Shown piece after piece: positions 46,960-59,405 of a stretch of 64,000 nucleotides of DNA (the first letter of the stretch is position 1; every line of letters begins with the position of its first letter). The DNA lies in assembly GCA_001643675.2 (NCBI GenBank), contig LSRY02000005.1:64501-128500 (forward strand). The letters run 5' to 3'. A program made the translations under genes and the position numbers. Source of the DNA: Monocercomonoides exilis (taxonomy: Eukaryota > Preaxostyla > Oxymonadida > Polymastigidae). Under the pieces are notes generated by a model. It was not told where the DNA came from. It made no database searches and saw only the letters and a program-made list of their open reading frames with translations.

Positions 46960-49900
46960 ATGAAGTCTGGATATCCAGTTTGTTTTTTTGTTTATTTGAA
47001 AAAGAAATTTTATTGTTTTGTCATTTTTTGGCTCAGCAATGGAAAGCCTTCACACGTAATACTTTCACTTTGATGTGCATTATCAATGGGTTCCAACTTT
47101 GCTTTTTGGGGTTCAAGCGAGTGGATATTTTTTCGATGGGATTTCCCGAAGTCATGAAGACATTGGGGTTTGCCCGCAGCAATATCTGAAAGAAATGATG
47201 ATAAATATGTGTTAACTTTATTTTCTGTGGAATTTTTTCCATCTTTTTTAGAAGATATCTCGATCCTTCGATCCGATTTTTGTCATCAACTGCGCTAATT
47301 ACCTTTTTCATAATATCTTCGATTTTGTGCATCATCCCTATTTTGCTAATGTTTGCATTATGTCTCACCTCAACAGCACAAAAAAGGATGAACCAGTTTT
47401 TGCGGAACACAGCATCATTTCTTCTGCTTTTAACAAGTCGAGTGCTGAGAATCCCCAACATCATATTCCTTCTTTCTCCGCTGATGTGCTTCATCAATTC
47501 TTCGATTGCTGACTCGTCCAGCATATCCATAAGCATCAAGTCGAACTTGTCATTCTGCGAAGGCGGCTCGGGGCTTGATCTTGGAATAACTGGTGCTGTG
47601 TTTGTGTTTGTGCTGAATGCGTTTTGGGTGCTTGTCTTCTACTTCCATTTCCAGCCCACTTTGTCTGAAAAAAGCGACTTCACTTTGCGGCGGACGGGGC
47701 TTCTGGCGTTTGTAGAGAGTGCCATTTCGGCTGTTGTGATGGCAGCCACACTGCTGCAGGTTCTGAGCCCTGTCTTCACATCGCTCGGGATCGGCCTGGC
47801 GTTCCTGCTGCTTGCGCTGCTTGTGGCACTGAATCAGCCCTTTTTCTCCATCCGGCCGAACACAATCTACTGCGCCATGCTGTCTGCCGCGTCGGGTGCT
47901 GGCTGGGCAAGTTTTGCGATCGGCTTCATTCAGAATCTGCTGGTGCAGCTGGGCGCAGTCTCTCTCCCTGAAACTAAAGCTCCTGAAATTGTAAGAAAAG
48001 AGCAGCTGAAATATGAGCCATCTTCAGTCAAATCAAATTTTCATTTTCCATCTACTTATTCTGATGCTTCTGTCACATTCTCTTCTTCCTCCTCTTCTTT
48101 CTCTTTGTCATCAAATCCTTCTTCGTCTTCTTCATCTTCTGTGTATTATTCGCTTTCTGCTCTTTCTTGGATCATTTGTGCCATTCTGCCTGTTCTCTTT
48201 GCCTTTTTGGGTGCTTTTCTATCAAAAGCAAATTCACACAGAAAATGGCTTCTGAAGCCTGTTTATGAACAAACAAAAGGAAAAACAACCAAAAAGGATA
48301 AAGAGGAGAAACAAAAGACGATAGAAAACGAAAATAAAGATTCTTTCTCAAAAATGACTAATTCCACTTCAACATCCTTTTTATTATCAGCCTCGTCATC
48401 GTCTTCTTCTTCTCCCTCGCCTTCTTCTTCTTCTTCTTCTTCTTCCTCGTCAACCTCATCCCCTTCCTCCATTTTATATTCAAACACTCAACCACCCAAT
48501 CCACAAACCACGTCACAAGAGCCTCCACATCCCTCTCAGCCCACACCTCATTCGCTTCTGCAGCAGCGTTTCTATCAGCAGCGCCAGCGTCTGCACAGCC
48601 TCTTCCACCCAACAAGCCACCGCTCCAGCCGCATCATCGGCTTTACTCTTGTTGTGGACGGGGTGAAGTCTGAATTCCGCCTCGACAGATTCCACCCGGA
48701 TGTGCTCAGAACACACACTGCGCTCAAAGCAAATGAGGGAAAAACAGGCGGAAAGGCAAAGAGGCACAAAAATGGAGCAAGCAGAGGGGCTGAAGTGGTG
48801 AAAATCAACACACTTCTTCCAAATCAGAACTTGTTTGGAACGCTGCCTTCGACTCCTCCTCAAACGCATTCATCTCCTTTTGCATCAACATCACCACCAT
48901 CATCTTCCTCTTCCTCTTCTGCAAATCTACTTCAACGCTCCGTTTCTCCTTCATTTCAGTCTGTTTCATCTCCAACCGCAACACCCAAACACCATCACTC
49001 ACGTCCCCATGTGCCTCCCCTCCAAATATCCCCCTCTTCTTCCAATTCTTCTTCTTCTTCCTCTGCCTCATCTCAACTGCCTGTCCAGCATCTCTCCTTG
49101 GTCGACCAGGAGAAGCTGGTCAAGCGGCTGGTGAAGAACTGGGAGAGTCCCGATGACATCGAGCCGTCGCTGCGCTTTTTGCAGTTTTCTGAGTTCGGTG
49201 AAGACCCGGATGTGCTCGGCCTGGTGCTCGCGCTGCTCGAAGAGGCGCTCAAAAAGCCAGTCGCCGTCGACTCTGCCGATGCGCGGGTGACTTTTGCGCT
49301 CTTTATGCAGCATCTGCTGGGCGTCACGAAGAAGCACAAGAAGCTCAGCACTGCCAAAAAGGCTGTTGTAGCCAGTGCGATTATGAACAGCAAGGGGAAG
49401 AACGTTCCATCACTTGCATCAAATCAGAAGGGATTGATGGCTTCTGCAAGTTCGCTGCTGCTTTCCTCTCAAATTACTCAAACAGCAACAGACAAAGAGA
49501 AGCCAAGTGAGAAGATGGCTGGAAAGATTCCAGTAGTACCCAATTATACACAGACAACGCTGCACAACTCAAAAGAACAATCTGCTTCATTCACTTCATC
49601 GCCCGCACACACATCGCTGTCTTCTCTTGCCACTCTTCATTCAGGTTCTTCTTTTGCTTCCTCTTCATTCACTTCTGACGGGATCATTCCACATTCAGCC
49701 ATTTATCCCAACTCCTATTTTGACACAGTGCTTTCCTCTGCCTCAGTCACAACGCGTCTCCATCTTCTGCTCCAGGAAGGCGTGCAGCTGTATCCCAGCC
49801 TCCTCAACAAGTGGATCATGGCGATGTTGGAGTTCCATCTGGACGAGTCAGGAGCGCTGAAGGAGCACAGGAAGAGGAAGATCAAAGGTGAAAGAGAGAA

Positions 49901-52900
49901 AAACAGCGGAGGAAAGGGCAGTGATGGCGGAGATAATCAGCAGGTGTATGAAGGATTGGTCTACACAGCGGCACACGCAGCAGAGCGGTCGTATGGAGTG
50001 ATGCAAGTGGTGGAAGAGGCACAGCGGGAGTATCTTTCTGCTGTGCTGCATTTGCGGGGGATGTGGGAAGAGTTGTGCCGACGGACGATCAACTGCAGCC
50101 GCGTGATGCACAGCTGCGAGGCAGCGCTGGAGGCAGCCAAGCGGAGCGAGAAGTTGTATTTAGAGGCGATGGAGAGGGCGCCGCTGAGTGTGAATGTGAT
50201 TGGCGGGTACGGCCGGCTGCTGATGGACGTGTGCAACGACGAGGAGTTCGGGGCAGAGCTGCTGCATTTGGGGGAGATTGTGGTGGAGGAGGAGAAGTTT
50301 GAGCAGCTCAGAATAGCAGAAGAGGAGAGGATGGCTGAAGACCAGCTGAGGCAGCGTCTGACGGAGATTGCGAAGGAGCGGTTTGACAGCTTCGCGAGTG
50401 TGGAGAGAGAGGCAGAGGAAGATGAAGAAAGAGGAAGAGAAGAAGAGAAGGAAGAACATGGTAGAGAAGAGGAGGATGAAGAAGGAGAAGATGACATACT
50501 GGATGAAATGAACGATGCATCACTGTTTAGCACGAAGCAGACATTTGATAGTGGGAAAAGTGATGGAGAACAGCAAAAGGAAAATGACATGAAACAAAAA
50601 AGCATTGGAATGCAGAACATTCGGAAGGAGAAAACAAGCAATGACAAACCTTCATCAAAGCTACCTTTTTCTCCTTCTTCATCAAAAAATGCAGAAAAAA
50701 CAGAGCATCCTATTTCTCCTTCACCAAAGGAGGACATCAAAAATGCTTCCCATTTGTTTCCATCTGCGCATGCTGATACTCACTCACTTTCACCTTTTCC
50801 TCCTCCTCCTCATCCTCCTTCCTCTTCTTCACCTTCACCCTCACCTTCTCCGCTGATGAAAACAGACACATTTTCAACTTACTCCTCGTCTTCTCAGCAG
50901 GACAGTCATCAGTCTCACTTGAGCAAACAGCCAAGCACCTTCAAGCTTGTTTCGTCGCGATATTCCACATCGGAGGCAGCTGTCGAAGGGATGACACACG
51001 ATGTCGCTGAGATCCTGAAGAAATATCCCTCTTCTCTCTCGAGCAGCTTTCAAAGCAGCAAGGAAAAGAGCAAAACGGACTCTTCCTCCGCACATAAGGA
51101 GAAAAGCAAGAATAATTCGCAGTTTGGTTACCTGGTGCCATCTCTGCTGTTGGTGGGGATTGTTGCTGGGCTGATTCTGGTGACTTCTTTTATTCTGAAC
51201 GAAGTGCTGATGAATGGAGTGAAGACGTTTCTGAAGGACATCAAGTTTTCCATCGCCATTTCCGAGTCAGCGAGCCAAATGGTGCGGTTTGTGCAGGACA
51301 CGTCGCTGGAGCTGAAGGTGCTCGAAGCAATTCTCAACCATACGACAACAGCAACAACGAAGAATCGAGAGAGAAAAGAAGAGGATTTACACACCGAATG
51401 GAAGGAGCATTACAACAAAGGAAGTGAACATTCAACTTTTTCGTCACCATCAACAGTCTCGTTCAAATTTGAACGAGACGAAAAAAGTATTTGTGAAACT
51501 TTAGATAAACACTCTTCTCAAACGTCTTCTCAAACATTTGATGCTCAGCATTTGGGGAGATATTCATTTCAATCAGACAAAAACAAACTTCAACGCATTT
51601 CATCCACACCACAAATTCAGAGCATTTCATCTCGACTCACAACTGACAATTCATTTCGCAACAATCTTATAACAACACTTCATTCGCATACACCTTTACA
51701 ATCGTATTTGCCTTTTTCTGAAATAACACAGCCACTTCAAAACAATTCACACATCTATGAAGAAGTACAATATCCTCATGCAAATTCCACACATTCACCA
51801 TCAAATTCACTTCATTCAATTTCTCTGCTGACTGATTCTCAATCACTCATCACACACACATTATCTATCCTCAATAAGATCATTCAGCTGCACACAAAAG
51901 CATTCATGACGAACTTCTCAATGCTATACGACTCATCGCCATACCTCTCCTTTTGGCACAGCAATTATTTTGCTCCCACTCTTCTGCTTCCTGTTCCTTC
52001 TGACTTGTCGCAGTTGTCGTCGTATGTTGCTCTAAAGACAGATTCTCTCAATGCGCTTTCGTGGGTGGCTGACTGCATTGCAGAGTTTGGATCACTTGCT
52101 GAAGAATTCGAAAAGCTTCTGTTGGATCAAGTTGACGAACCAGGAGGTGGTAATTCTTTTGGATTCAAAATGAACAAATTTGATCCGTCTTCATTCTCAG
52201 AATCTCATTATCCATCTTCTCTTTCCTCCAGCCAGTATTCAGATGATCCAATCACTCTTCTCTACTTCCTCCACGACACTTACATGACTTCTATTATGAA
52301 TGTCCCTATTTCGATTGCTGAATCTCTGAAGCAGCTGTCTGTTCTGTGCGTCTCCAGCTCCATCGTCCAGGCAGACCAGGCGCTGATTGCGTCTTCGGTG
52401 TGCTGCACAATCGGTGTGGTTGTCACGCTTGCGTTTATGATTGGACCTGTGCTCAAAGCACGTTCAGATGTCATCAAGCACAGAAAGTGCAGCCTGACAA
52501 CGCTGTGCGTGCTGGATGAGGACAGCATTGAACGGAAGATTGAAAGGCTTGATCCAACATTTGTGACGAAAGCAAAGAGAAACCAGATGCTGCTGGAGAA
52601 GGAAAGAGAAAGAGAGGAACTCAGAAAGAAACAATTGGAAGAAGAAAAGCAGAGAAGACTAAGGCTGAAAGAAGAGAAAGCAAAAGTCAGAGAAGCAAAG
52701 CCGATCCATCACACAGTCACGCAATACACCACAAGCTCTGGTTCTGTTTACTCAACTGCTTCTTCTTTATCTACTCCAACGCAATCTGCACCTGCGTTGG
52801 CTTCATATCCATTCATAGCAACTCCAACATCCAGCCTTCCGCAGTCCCAAATAATGATGTGCCCAATGGTGAGCCCTTCCATTTCTCCTTCTGCTTCCCT

Positions 52901-55157
52901 GGCTTATCCAATTAATACATATCAGCTGCAACCATATCGCAGTACGATAGCTGATTATCCAAAGGACTCGAAACAGCAGCAGTTGGCTCAAGATGGAAAA
53001 GTGGAAATGACGCAAAATCCAACATCACCACATTATCAATATGTTCCTTTTGCTTCATTACAAAATTATTCGCCTCAGGTGCCAGAAGGATTGTTCGATA
53101 AAGGTTTTTCAGAACGGACGGATAAAAAAGTTTTTACAAATGCTTCTGTATTTGACACGCAAACATCAATTGACAGTTCAAAATTTGTTCTCAAAAATCA
53201 ATCTTCATTCGATCCGCAGCCGACAGTATTTGTGGCATCTGAACTTCCAAAAGAAAGAAAGAATGCTGCTGAAGAGAAAACACATAAATATGATTCCACT
53301 AAATCTTCACTTAACAGAAAAGAAATTACAGGCAATAATAATAAAAGGAAAGAGGACGCTTCTTCTATAGAGGGTGATGAAGGAGATGAATCAAGCACAA
53401 TTACAAGCATCAAGAATGACAGTTCAAAATCTGCATCTCAGCGGCATTCTTCTCGGCATCATCACCATGCACGACGCAAAGTTATCGACAAACAATCTGA
53501 GGAAGAGCTGGAAATGCTGACCGAACTGGCAAAAGCAAACGAAGAGGATGCTCAAAAGCGAAAGGAGCAGCGTTCAACTGACGTTGAGGAACAGTTGCGT
53601 CATCTCACTCACATTGTGCCTGCAAGCTATCTCTCTCGAATGATTTGGGGAATGTGCTTGATGCTGTCGGTCATTGCTGTGTTCTTTGCACTGGTGATTG
53701 TTGAGAGTGTGCTTATCAGCGATGAGATGGGAAAGCTTGCGATGGAAGGACAACGAAGTGTGCTGACTTCACAAATAGCAGGATTTGCAGCAATGCTCGT
53801 GAGCAACTCGACGGTAGGGGAGGAGCATGCAGCTGTGTTTGAGTATGAGCGCTCAAATGGAAAAGAGTGGCAGGAAAGATTGAAGGAGATGAGCAAGCAC
53901 TCATCGAAACATCATTCAACGTCTTCTTCTCTTGAGGAGGCAACACAGGCATCTCTCCAGATTACTTCTCCTGTTCTCTTCAACACATCCTTTCTCTTGT
54001 CGCAGCAGAAGGTGGCTTCTGTGCTGAAAGGGCTGAACTCGCTGCTGATATCGCTCAACAGCATTTTGCTTGTGGGCTCGGATTCAGCTCCTCCGTCTGG
54101 CGATGATGCGATAGATTCGATGACAGCGTCGAGGTCGCAGGGGGTCAACCACGATGTGGAAACCTTGCTGAACAGCAAAGTGAAGTGCCTCATGCTGAAT
54201 GAAGCGCTGTGCAAAGAAGGTCGGATTGCAGGCATGACAGACGAGTTCTATGGGCTGAATGCTCTTCTTCTGCTTTTCATTGACAACGTGCAGACACTCA
54301 CAAACGCGAAGGACGAGGAGCTTGTTCCGACCAATCCGTCTTTTCAGTTCATCACGACAGCCTCAAAATTTGATCTTGGAGATGGGATTAAAATGGCAGA
54401 GCTCCTGCGGGAGAAGTACATCAAGGGAGTTGTGAATGTAATTCCTTCGCTTGTCATTGTGCTGTTCATCATATTTCTGATAGTGATGCTGATGGTGTTT
54501 GCGCTGTGCTTTTCTCCTCTTCCGCGAATACTCCGTGGCGTTCAAAGCAAAACGATGTATATTGAGCATCTTGCAACCTCTGCGGAGGAGGAGCAGATTG
54601 TGTGGAGCGAAGAGCTGGTGACGCAGGTGGGGCGGATGGACGAGGCACACCACGTGCTGGTCGACACGCTGGCAGCAATTGTGGCGCTGGTTGCGCAGCA
54701 CGCCCCGCTGGCAGAGGTGGCGCAGGCAGGGGACAAGCTGCTGGCAGTGGCGATGATCCACTTTGCAGACGAGGAGCAGATGATGGAGGCCACGCACTAT
54801 CCGGCGCAGGTGCAGAGCAGACACTGCCAGGCACACGTGGAGCTGCTGGGCTCGGCGCTGGCGTTTGTGGCAGGCATCGAGGCAGGCGAGGCGCCGCTGT
54901 CGGATGTTGTGGCGTTCTGCTCGATGTGGATCATGAGCCACATCCGCACAGCCGACCAGCAGCTGGCCATCTATCTGCTGCGCACCTTCGATGCCAAGCG
55001 CCTGGCGCAGCCTGTGCCCTTCGACCGCCTCGTGCTGCCGCCTTCCTGGAAGGCCCACATGCGCAGCGGGGCTCTTTCGCAGAAAGACAGAGAGCAGCTG
55101 CGGTGCACAGTGAAGAGGATCAAGGAGAAGGAAGAGAGGGGAGAGTCGATTTGCTAG
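46960..55157 (+). CDS. Tmc-like multi-pass membrane protein with C-terminal hemerythrin domain
   Basis: Proposed exons are 46960..46977, 47037..47167 and 47252..55157, giving 2,684 residues with GTTTGT...CAG and GTTTGC...TTTAG introns in phase. The N-terminal 330 residues hold about seven or eight membrane helices. A helical, TPR-like region follows; around residue 1030 the stretch YGRLLMDVCNDEEFGAELL resembles tiny-macrocysts (TmcB-type) proteins. Further membrane helices lie near 1341, 1761, 2180 and 2443-2470, enclosing loops of about 400 residues. The C-terminal domain, about 2508-2629, contains all the ligands of bacteriohemerythrin: DEAHH, HFADEE, HCQAH and HIRTAD (five His, one Glu, one Asp). 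This predicts a di-iron oxygen-binding module on the cytoplasmic side. Ser-rich linkers separate the parts. An oxygen- or redox-sensing receptor is inferred. Confidence 0.85.
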
Positions 55158-55674
55158 ACGGTTGCATTCATTTTTTCTCTTTTCCGTTCACTTTCAATTT
55201 CATTTTTCGATTTATTTGTGTTGTAATATTGCTTTAATGTTTGCGTTTTTCGTGAAGCTTTTTGTTAGATTTTTGGTTGTGTGTGTTTTCTGTTGTGGTT
55301 TTGAAGCATTCTCCATTATTATTGTGTTTTCCACTGCTTCACTTCTTCCTGCTCAATATTTTTTTCCCCCTATATTTTTGCATGTTTATTTAAAATGGGT
55401 AATTTTAAGTTGATGAATTGAAGCTGTCAGACGAAGCTTTCAAAACTTCTGTTTCAAGTTGAAAAAATGAAAATCTCTTTTTTTCCAATCTCTTTCCGAT
55501 TGAGCGACTTCAACGAATTTTTGCAAGTGCTTATCTGCTCGCATGCTTGAAGATAGACAAAAGTGCCTGATGGATAGGGTATTTGGAGTGGATGTTTTTT
55601 TTCTTGGCCCATAGGTTATTTTGTGCTGAGTGAATTTTTTTGAAAAAGCCCACTCTTAGCGCAGCAAGTCGCAG
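55158..55674. other. Intergenic region between co-oriented genes
   Basis: About 0.5 kb, T-rich after the hemerythrin-fusion gene; no coding or RNA signal. The BCD1 promoter is presumably in its last part. Confidence 0.55.
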
Positions 55675-56565
55675 ATGGCAGACGAGGGCATGTGCGAAAT
55701 ATGCAAAAAGCAGGAGTGGAAGTACAAGTGCCCGGAGTGCGGGGTGCGGACATGCTGTGTGGAGTGTGTGAAGAAACACAAAGAACAGAGCGGGTGCACG
55801 GGGAAGAGGCAGCCGCAGCAGTTTGTGCGTCTGTCAGAGATGAACGTGCAAACGATGGTTTCGGACCTGCACTTCCTGGAGTCGATGGCGCTGGAGGTGG
55901 AGAGGGCGAAGCGAAAAGAAAAGGAAGCGAAAAGGCCTTCGTTTGTGCCTCCCGAGAACCTGGTAAGGAAGATGCAGCAGGCGCGCAAGGAAATAAAAAT
56001 TGGGGAACGTGGTGAAGAGGAGGTGCCGGCAATGCCACGGTTCGGGACAAAGCCGATTTTGTATGAAGCAATGATGAGCGAGCTGGAGGCTGTTGAAGCG
56101 TCGATGAGCGACAGCAGTGCAAAAAGGGAAGAGCCACAGCAATCATCGAAAGGTGCGCTGTTCCAGGCATTTATTGCGCAAGAAAAACGGGATGGGAAAG
56201 ACAAGAGCAAAGATGATGGAATGGAAGAAGTTCGACCGCAGAAGCAGCGACGCCTTGCAGAAAACAGCTCCGAGAAAGCTTCTGGGGAGCAAAATGGGGA
56301 GAAAGCGGTGCCTGTGCTTCAGCCAGCAGAGAGTGCCCCAGTGCTGCAGGGGATGGCTGGATATTATTCTCCTTTTTGCTATGCTCCCCAAGTTCCATTT
56401 CAGCCATTTTCTTTTGGAGCTTATTTGCCCCAAGGTTTCAGAATTCTATGATTTTCTTTTTTCATTTTTCGTGTTCACTTTTTCCATTCTTTTTTTGGAG
56501 CAGATTATTATGATTCATTTGCAGCCACGATGCACACACCTGCAATGCCACAGCCACCACAATGA
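55675..56565 (+). CDS. BCD1: Box C/D snoRNA accumulation protein 1 (HIT zinc finger)
   Basis: Exons 55675..56434 and 56504..56565 give 273 residues. Residues 6-41 form an HIT-type zinc finger (CEICKKQEWKYKCPECG, then CCVECVKKHKEQSGC) with the usual Cys/His spacing. It is followed by the family-specific FVRLSEMNVQTMVSDLHFLE motif, as in BCD1/ZNHIT6, the essential factor that loads Nop58 and helps assemble box C/D snoRNPs in the nucleus. The C-terminal half is polar with a Pro/Tyr/Phe-rich end. The intron (GTTTCA...GGAGCAG, 69 nt) is inferred; without it the protein ends at 56451 with 258 residues. Length fits the smaller members of the family. The short acidic helix region around residues 60-75 is where the human protein continues into its Nop58-binding part. 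Confidence 0.85.
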
Positions 56566-57194
56566 GCATATTGCCTGGGAAAGTGTTTCTGGAGCTATTG
56601 ATGGACATCTGCAAAGCAACGCCTGCTTCAGCCGAATGCCAGAAGTTTGGGAGAAGGAATGGTTGGAAAAACGAGTTTTTGAGAGGGAAAGGATAAAGGG
56701 GAGATTGCCAGCCATGAAGAAGAACAAAATGGAATGCGACTGGCTCACCTCACAGCAAGAATTCGTGGTTACCTTTGAGATTGCGTTATTGTGCAGTTTA
56801 TTTATTTGTTTATTAATTGTTTTTTCCCTTCCCAATCCGTTTATCACTTTTTTGCCTGCCTCTTTTGAGAAATTGGCTGTTGAGTTTGTTTTTGGAAGCA
56901 CTTCACAAAGAGCACTTCTGCTTGGCTGCTTCTCAGCACTTCACAATCAGAGAGGCACGAATGGTTGAAGGTCTGGGACGGATGATGGATGCCTGGAAGA
57001 GGCAGGAGAGAATAATTATGAGCGGATCAGGACCATTTTTATATTTTTAATATAATTGTTTTGCGCTTTTCTTGCTTCACGGAGGAGTGAGGAGGCCAAA
57101 CAGCACAGAATCTTAGGGCAATTTAAATTCCAGAAAAATTGGGAAAGTTGTATATTTGATTCAATTGGGATTATCAAACAAGAAGAATTTGTTT
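56566..57194. other. Intergenic region with weak coding-like stretch
   Basis: Between BCD1 and the acidic His-rich gene. Open frames cross 56570-57050 on the plus strand, but nothing is recognisable. A short ATG-initiated stretch near 56960 (MVEGLGRMMDAWKRQE) could be an upstream exon of the next gene; no phase-consistent junction was convincing. Confidence 0.35.
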
Positions 57195-59405
57195 ATGAAT
57201 TGCATTTTGTCAATGGAGATTGCTTTAGTCGGTCTCGACAAAACAGCAGACAAATGCACGCAAATTATAGAGGAAAGGCAAGTGGGCAGCGAAGACGAAG
57301 GAGCTTGGGAGGAATCAGAAGGATGGGACGAAGAGTTTGACAAACTGTTTTCGGAGGCATATGACGGAACGAGTCGCGAGATAGAAGACGGCGAAGCCGT
57401 GCAGTCACCTAGCACAGCATATGGAGTACATGGGTCAATTGATGAGGATGACTTGTTTTTGCCGATGACTGAAAAACTTACATCAAAAGAAAAAGTGAAT
57501 GTGGGGCATGCTGAGAGCAAGAAAGGGCAGCAGAAGGCGAACAGAAAAGAATCAGGTGCCAATGATGGGGAGAAAGGAAAAGGTTTTTTGGGAAGCGTTT
57601 TCGGACTTGGAGAAGCTGCCAAAGAAGATGAACCGAAATTGCATGCGGAACACATCAGCGCAGAAAGTGTTGCTCGTGCATCTGCAAGCGCTGATGAAAA
57701 ACTCCATCGAATGAGCAACGTGCAGCCCCCGAGAAAACGATTTCGGTTGGGCTTTTTGGGTGGAGGAATGAAGGAAGAAAAGGCAGAGCACATTGTCAAA
57801 GTGACTCAAGGGCTATCAGCTGAACAGACTGACAGATCTCTGCTGGCGAACACAAATGCATTGCATGATTCACCGAATCAGATGAAAATGTCGCATAGCG
57901 AAATCACTTCTCCATCTTCATCAGGCCTAAGGGAATCCTCTTCAGTGGTATCGTCGCTAATGCAAGAACCTTTATTATCTTCGAAGCAAAATACAGAAAT
58001 GAAGGCAGAGACTGCTTTGTCTTCAGGCGAAACATCTTTGGAAGCTGATATCAGCAGGATCGATTTGCCTTCTTCCGACTTTCCATATTCTTCGCTTCTT
58101 TCAGAGCAGATTGTGCTCAAGAGAGAAGGTGCATCAAGTCCGATTACAGTCTCTTTGGCAGACATTGCGATGATTGGGGGATGCGGGGAGAGCGAGATGG
58201 AGGATTTTGCTGAAGGAAAAGGAGATAGCTCAGAAGAAAGCGACAAAGCATACGACACTTTGAAGCGGGGGTCAGGGATTTACGAGTGGCACATTGATGA
58301 TGATGCTGAGGATAGAAAAGAAAGCAAACAGAAGATTAAAACAGGAATTAAAGAAGAAGAAGAAGACGAAAGAGGAGGAGGAAAAAGAAAAGAGCCAAGA
58401 ATTTACGAGGCTGAAAGGAGAGAGGAAGAGAGATGGGAAACAGGAATAGGCAAGAAAATTAGCATTGGGAGAGACGAGATATTTGAGATTGGAGATGCAT
58501 CTGAAGAAGAGGACCAAGATCTGTTTGAAGCGCAAAAGATGAAAAGAAGAGGAAGCACAGTAAACAAAAAAGAGGAAAAAGAGCACATATTTCAGAGAAG
58601 ATATATTGAAGGTTCTGAACAAGAAGATGATGATAATATTTTGAAGAAAAAGGATGGAGGAGAAGAAATAACGAAGGATGTTTTGAGTCAGGAAAAAGCA
58701 AGGGGAAAGGGAAAAGAGAATTTGCGTATAAAGGAAAAAAAGAGCTTGATATTTGATGACGATGATGATGATGAAGGTGATGAAGATGGCAAAGAAAAGA
58801 GACTAGCATTGGAAAAAGGATTTGAGAAAAGAGGACTTAGCGAGAAATCTGCTCGTATCATCTGTGTGGAGAAAAGAAAATCAGAGAGAAAAGGAGGAGG
58901 AAACGCAGATGAAGAATTAAATGATGAACCCAAAGGGGAAGAGAAGGAGCAGAGTGAATCTAGGCTTTGCAGAGACAGTTCAGATGCAAGCTCGATGGTG
59001 AGTTCGTTGAAGACAACCACAAAGCATGAACAAAGGCATCACAGGCGACATCATGATTGCTCTCATGGGTATTGTGACAATAGCTTCCTGAGAAGAGATA
59101 AAAACTCTTCACTGAGCAAATTGATTGAAGAATGGGATGCGCAACACACAATGAATAATGACCATTCTCATCACAGGCATCATCGACATGGACACAGGAG
59201 TCACCATATATCGCGTTCAGAGTCACTGAGGAGTGAGAGCGGAAAGGGGCAAGAAGCATATGATTATGGAGGGGCAGGCTTTTGCGAAGAGGAAGCGGGA
59301 AAGAGTTTGGGAATTGCGGTGAGCAGCGTGAAGGATGCAGAGCTGAGCAAGGCGGGACTTGGCAAGCAGGTGAAGTGGCTGTTGAAGGAAGCCAAAATCA
59401 AATGA
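57195..59405 (+). CDS. Acidic, charged protein with His-rich tail, unknown function
   Basis: From the ATG at 57195 the product has 736 residues; a second ATG at 57213 is equally possible. A TTGCTTTAG at 57220-57228 could also be an acceptor for an upstream exon. The N-terminal 50 residues (DKTADKCTQIIEER, then WEESEGWDEEFDKLF) look ordered. The rest is long, highly charged Glu/Lys/Arg sequence with short runs of Asp and Ser. Near residues 620-670 there are His-rich clusters (HRRHHDCSHGYCD; HRHHRHGHR) that could bind metal. The last 15 residues are basic and amphipathic. No domain was recognised. The low Ser content sets it apart from the Ser-rich genes in this window. Nuclear or scaffolding roles would be guesses. 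Confidence 0.7.
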   Translation: MNCILSMEIALVGLDKTADKCTQIIEERQVGSEDEGAWEESEGWDEEFDKLFSEAYDGTSREIEDGEAVQSPSTAYGVHGSIDEDDLFLPMTEKLTSKEKVNVGHAESKKGQQKANRKESGANDGEKGKGFLGSVFGLGEAAKEDEPKLHAEHISAESVARASASADEKLHRMSNVQPPRKRFRLGFLGGGMKEEKAEHIVKVTQGLSAEQTDRSLLANTNALHDSPNQMKMSHSEITSPSSSGLRESSSVVSSLMQEPLLSSKQNTEMKAETALSSGETSLEADISRIDLPSSDFPYSSLLSEQIVLKREGASSPITVSLADIAMIGGCGESEMEDFAEGKGDSSEESDKAYDTLKRGSGIYEWHIDDDAEDRKESKQKIKTGIKEEEEDERGGGKRKEPRIYEAERREEERWETGIGKKISIGRDEIFEIGDASEEEDQDLFEAQKMKRRGSTVNKKEEKEHIFQRRYIEGSEQEDDDNILKKKDGGEEITKDVLSQEKARGKGKENLRIKEKKSLIFDDDDDDEGDEDGKEKRLALEKGFEKRGLSEKSARIICVEKRKSERKGGGNADEELNDEPKGEEKEQSESRLCRDSSDASSMVSSLKTTTKHEQRHHRRHHDCSHGYCDNSFLRRDKNSSLSKLIEEWDAQHTMNNDHSHHRHHRHGHRSHHISRSESLRSESGKGQEAYDYGGAGFCEEEAGKSLGIAVSSVKDAELSKAGLGKQVKWLLKEAKIK

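Noticed and set aside
47033-47539. 168-codon minus-strand frame antisense to the start of the hemerythrin-fusion gene
   Set aside because: The plus strand encodes consecutive membrane helices continuing in the same frame for 2,600 residues; the antisense frame has no motif and no splice support.
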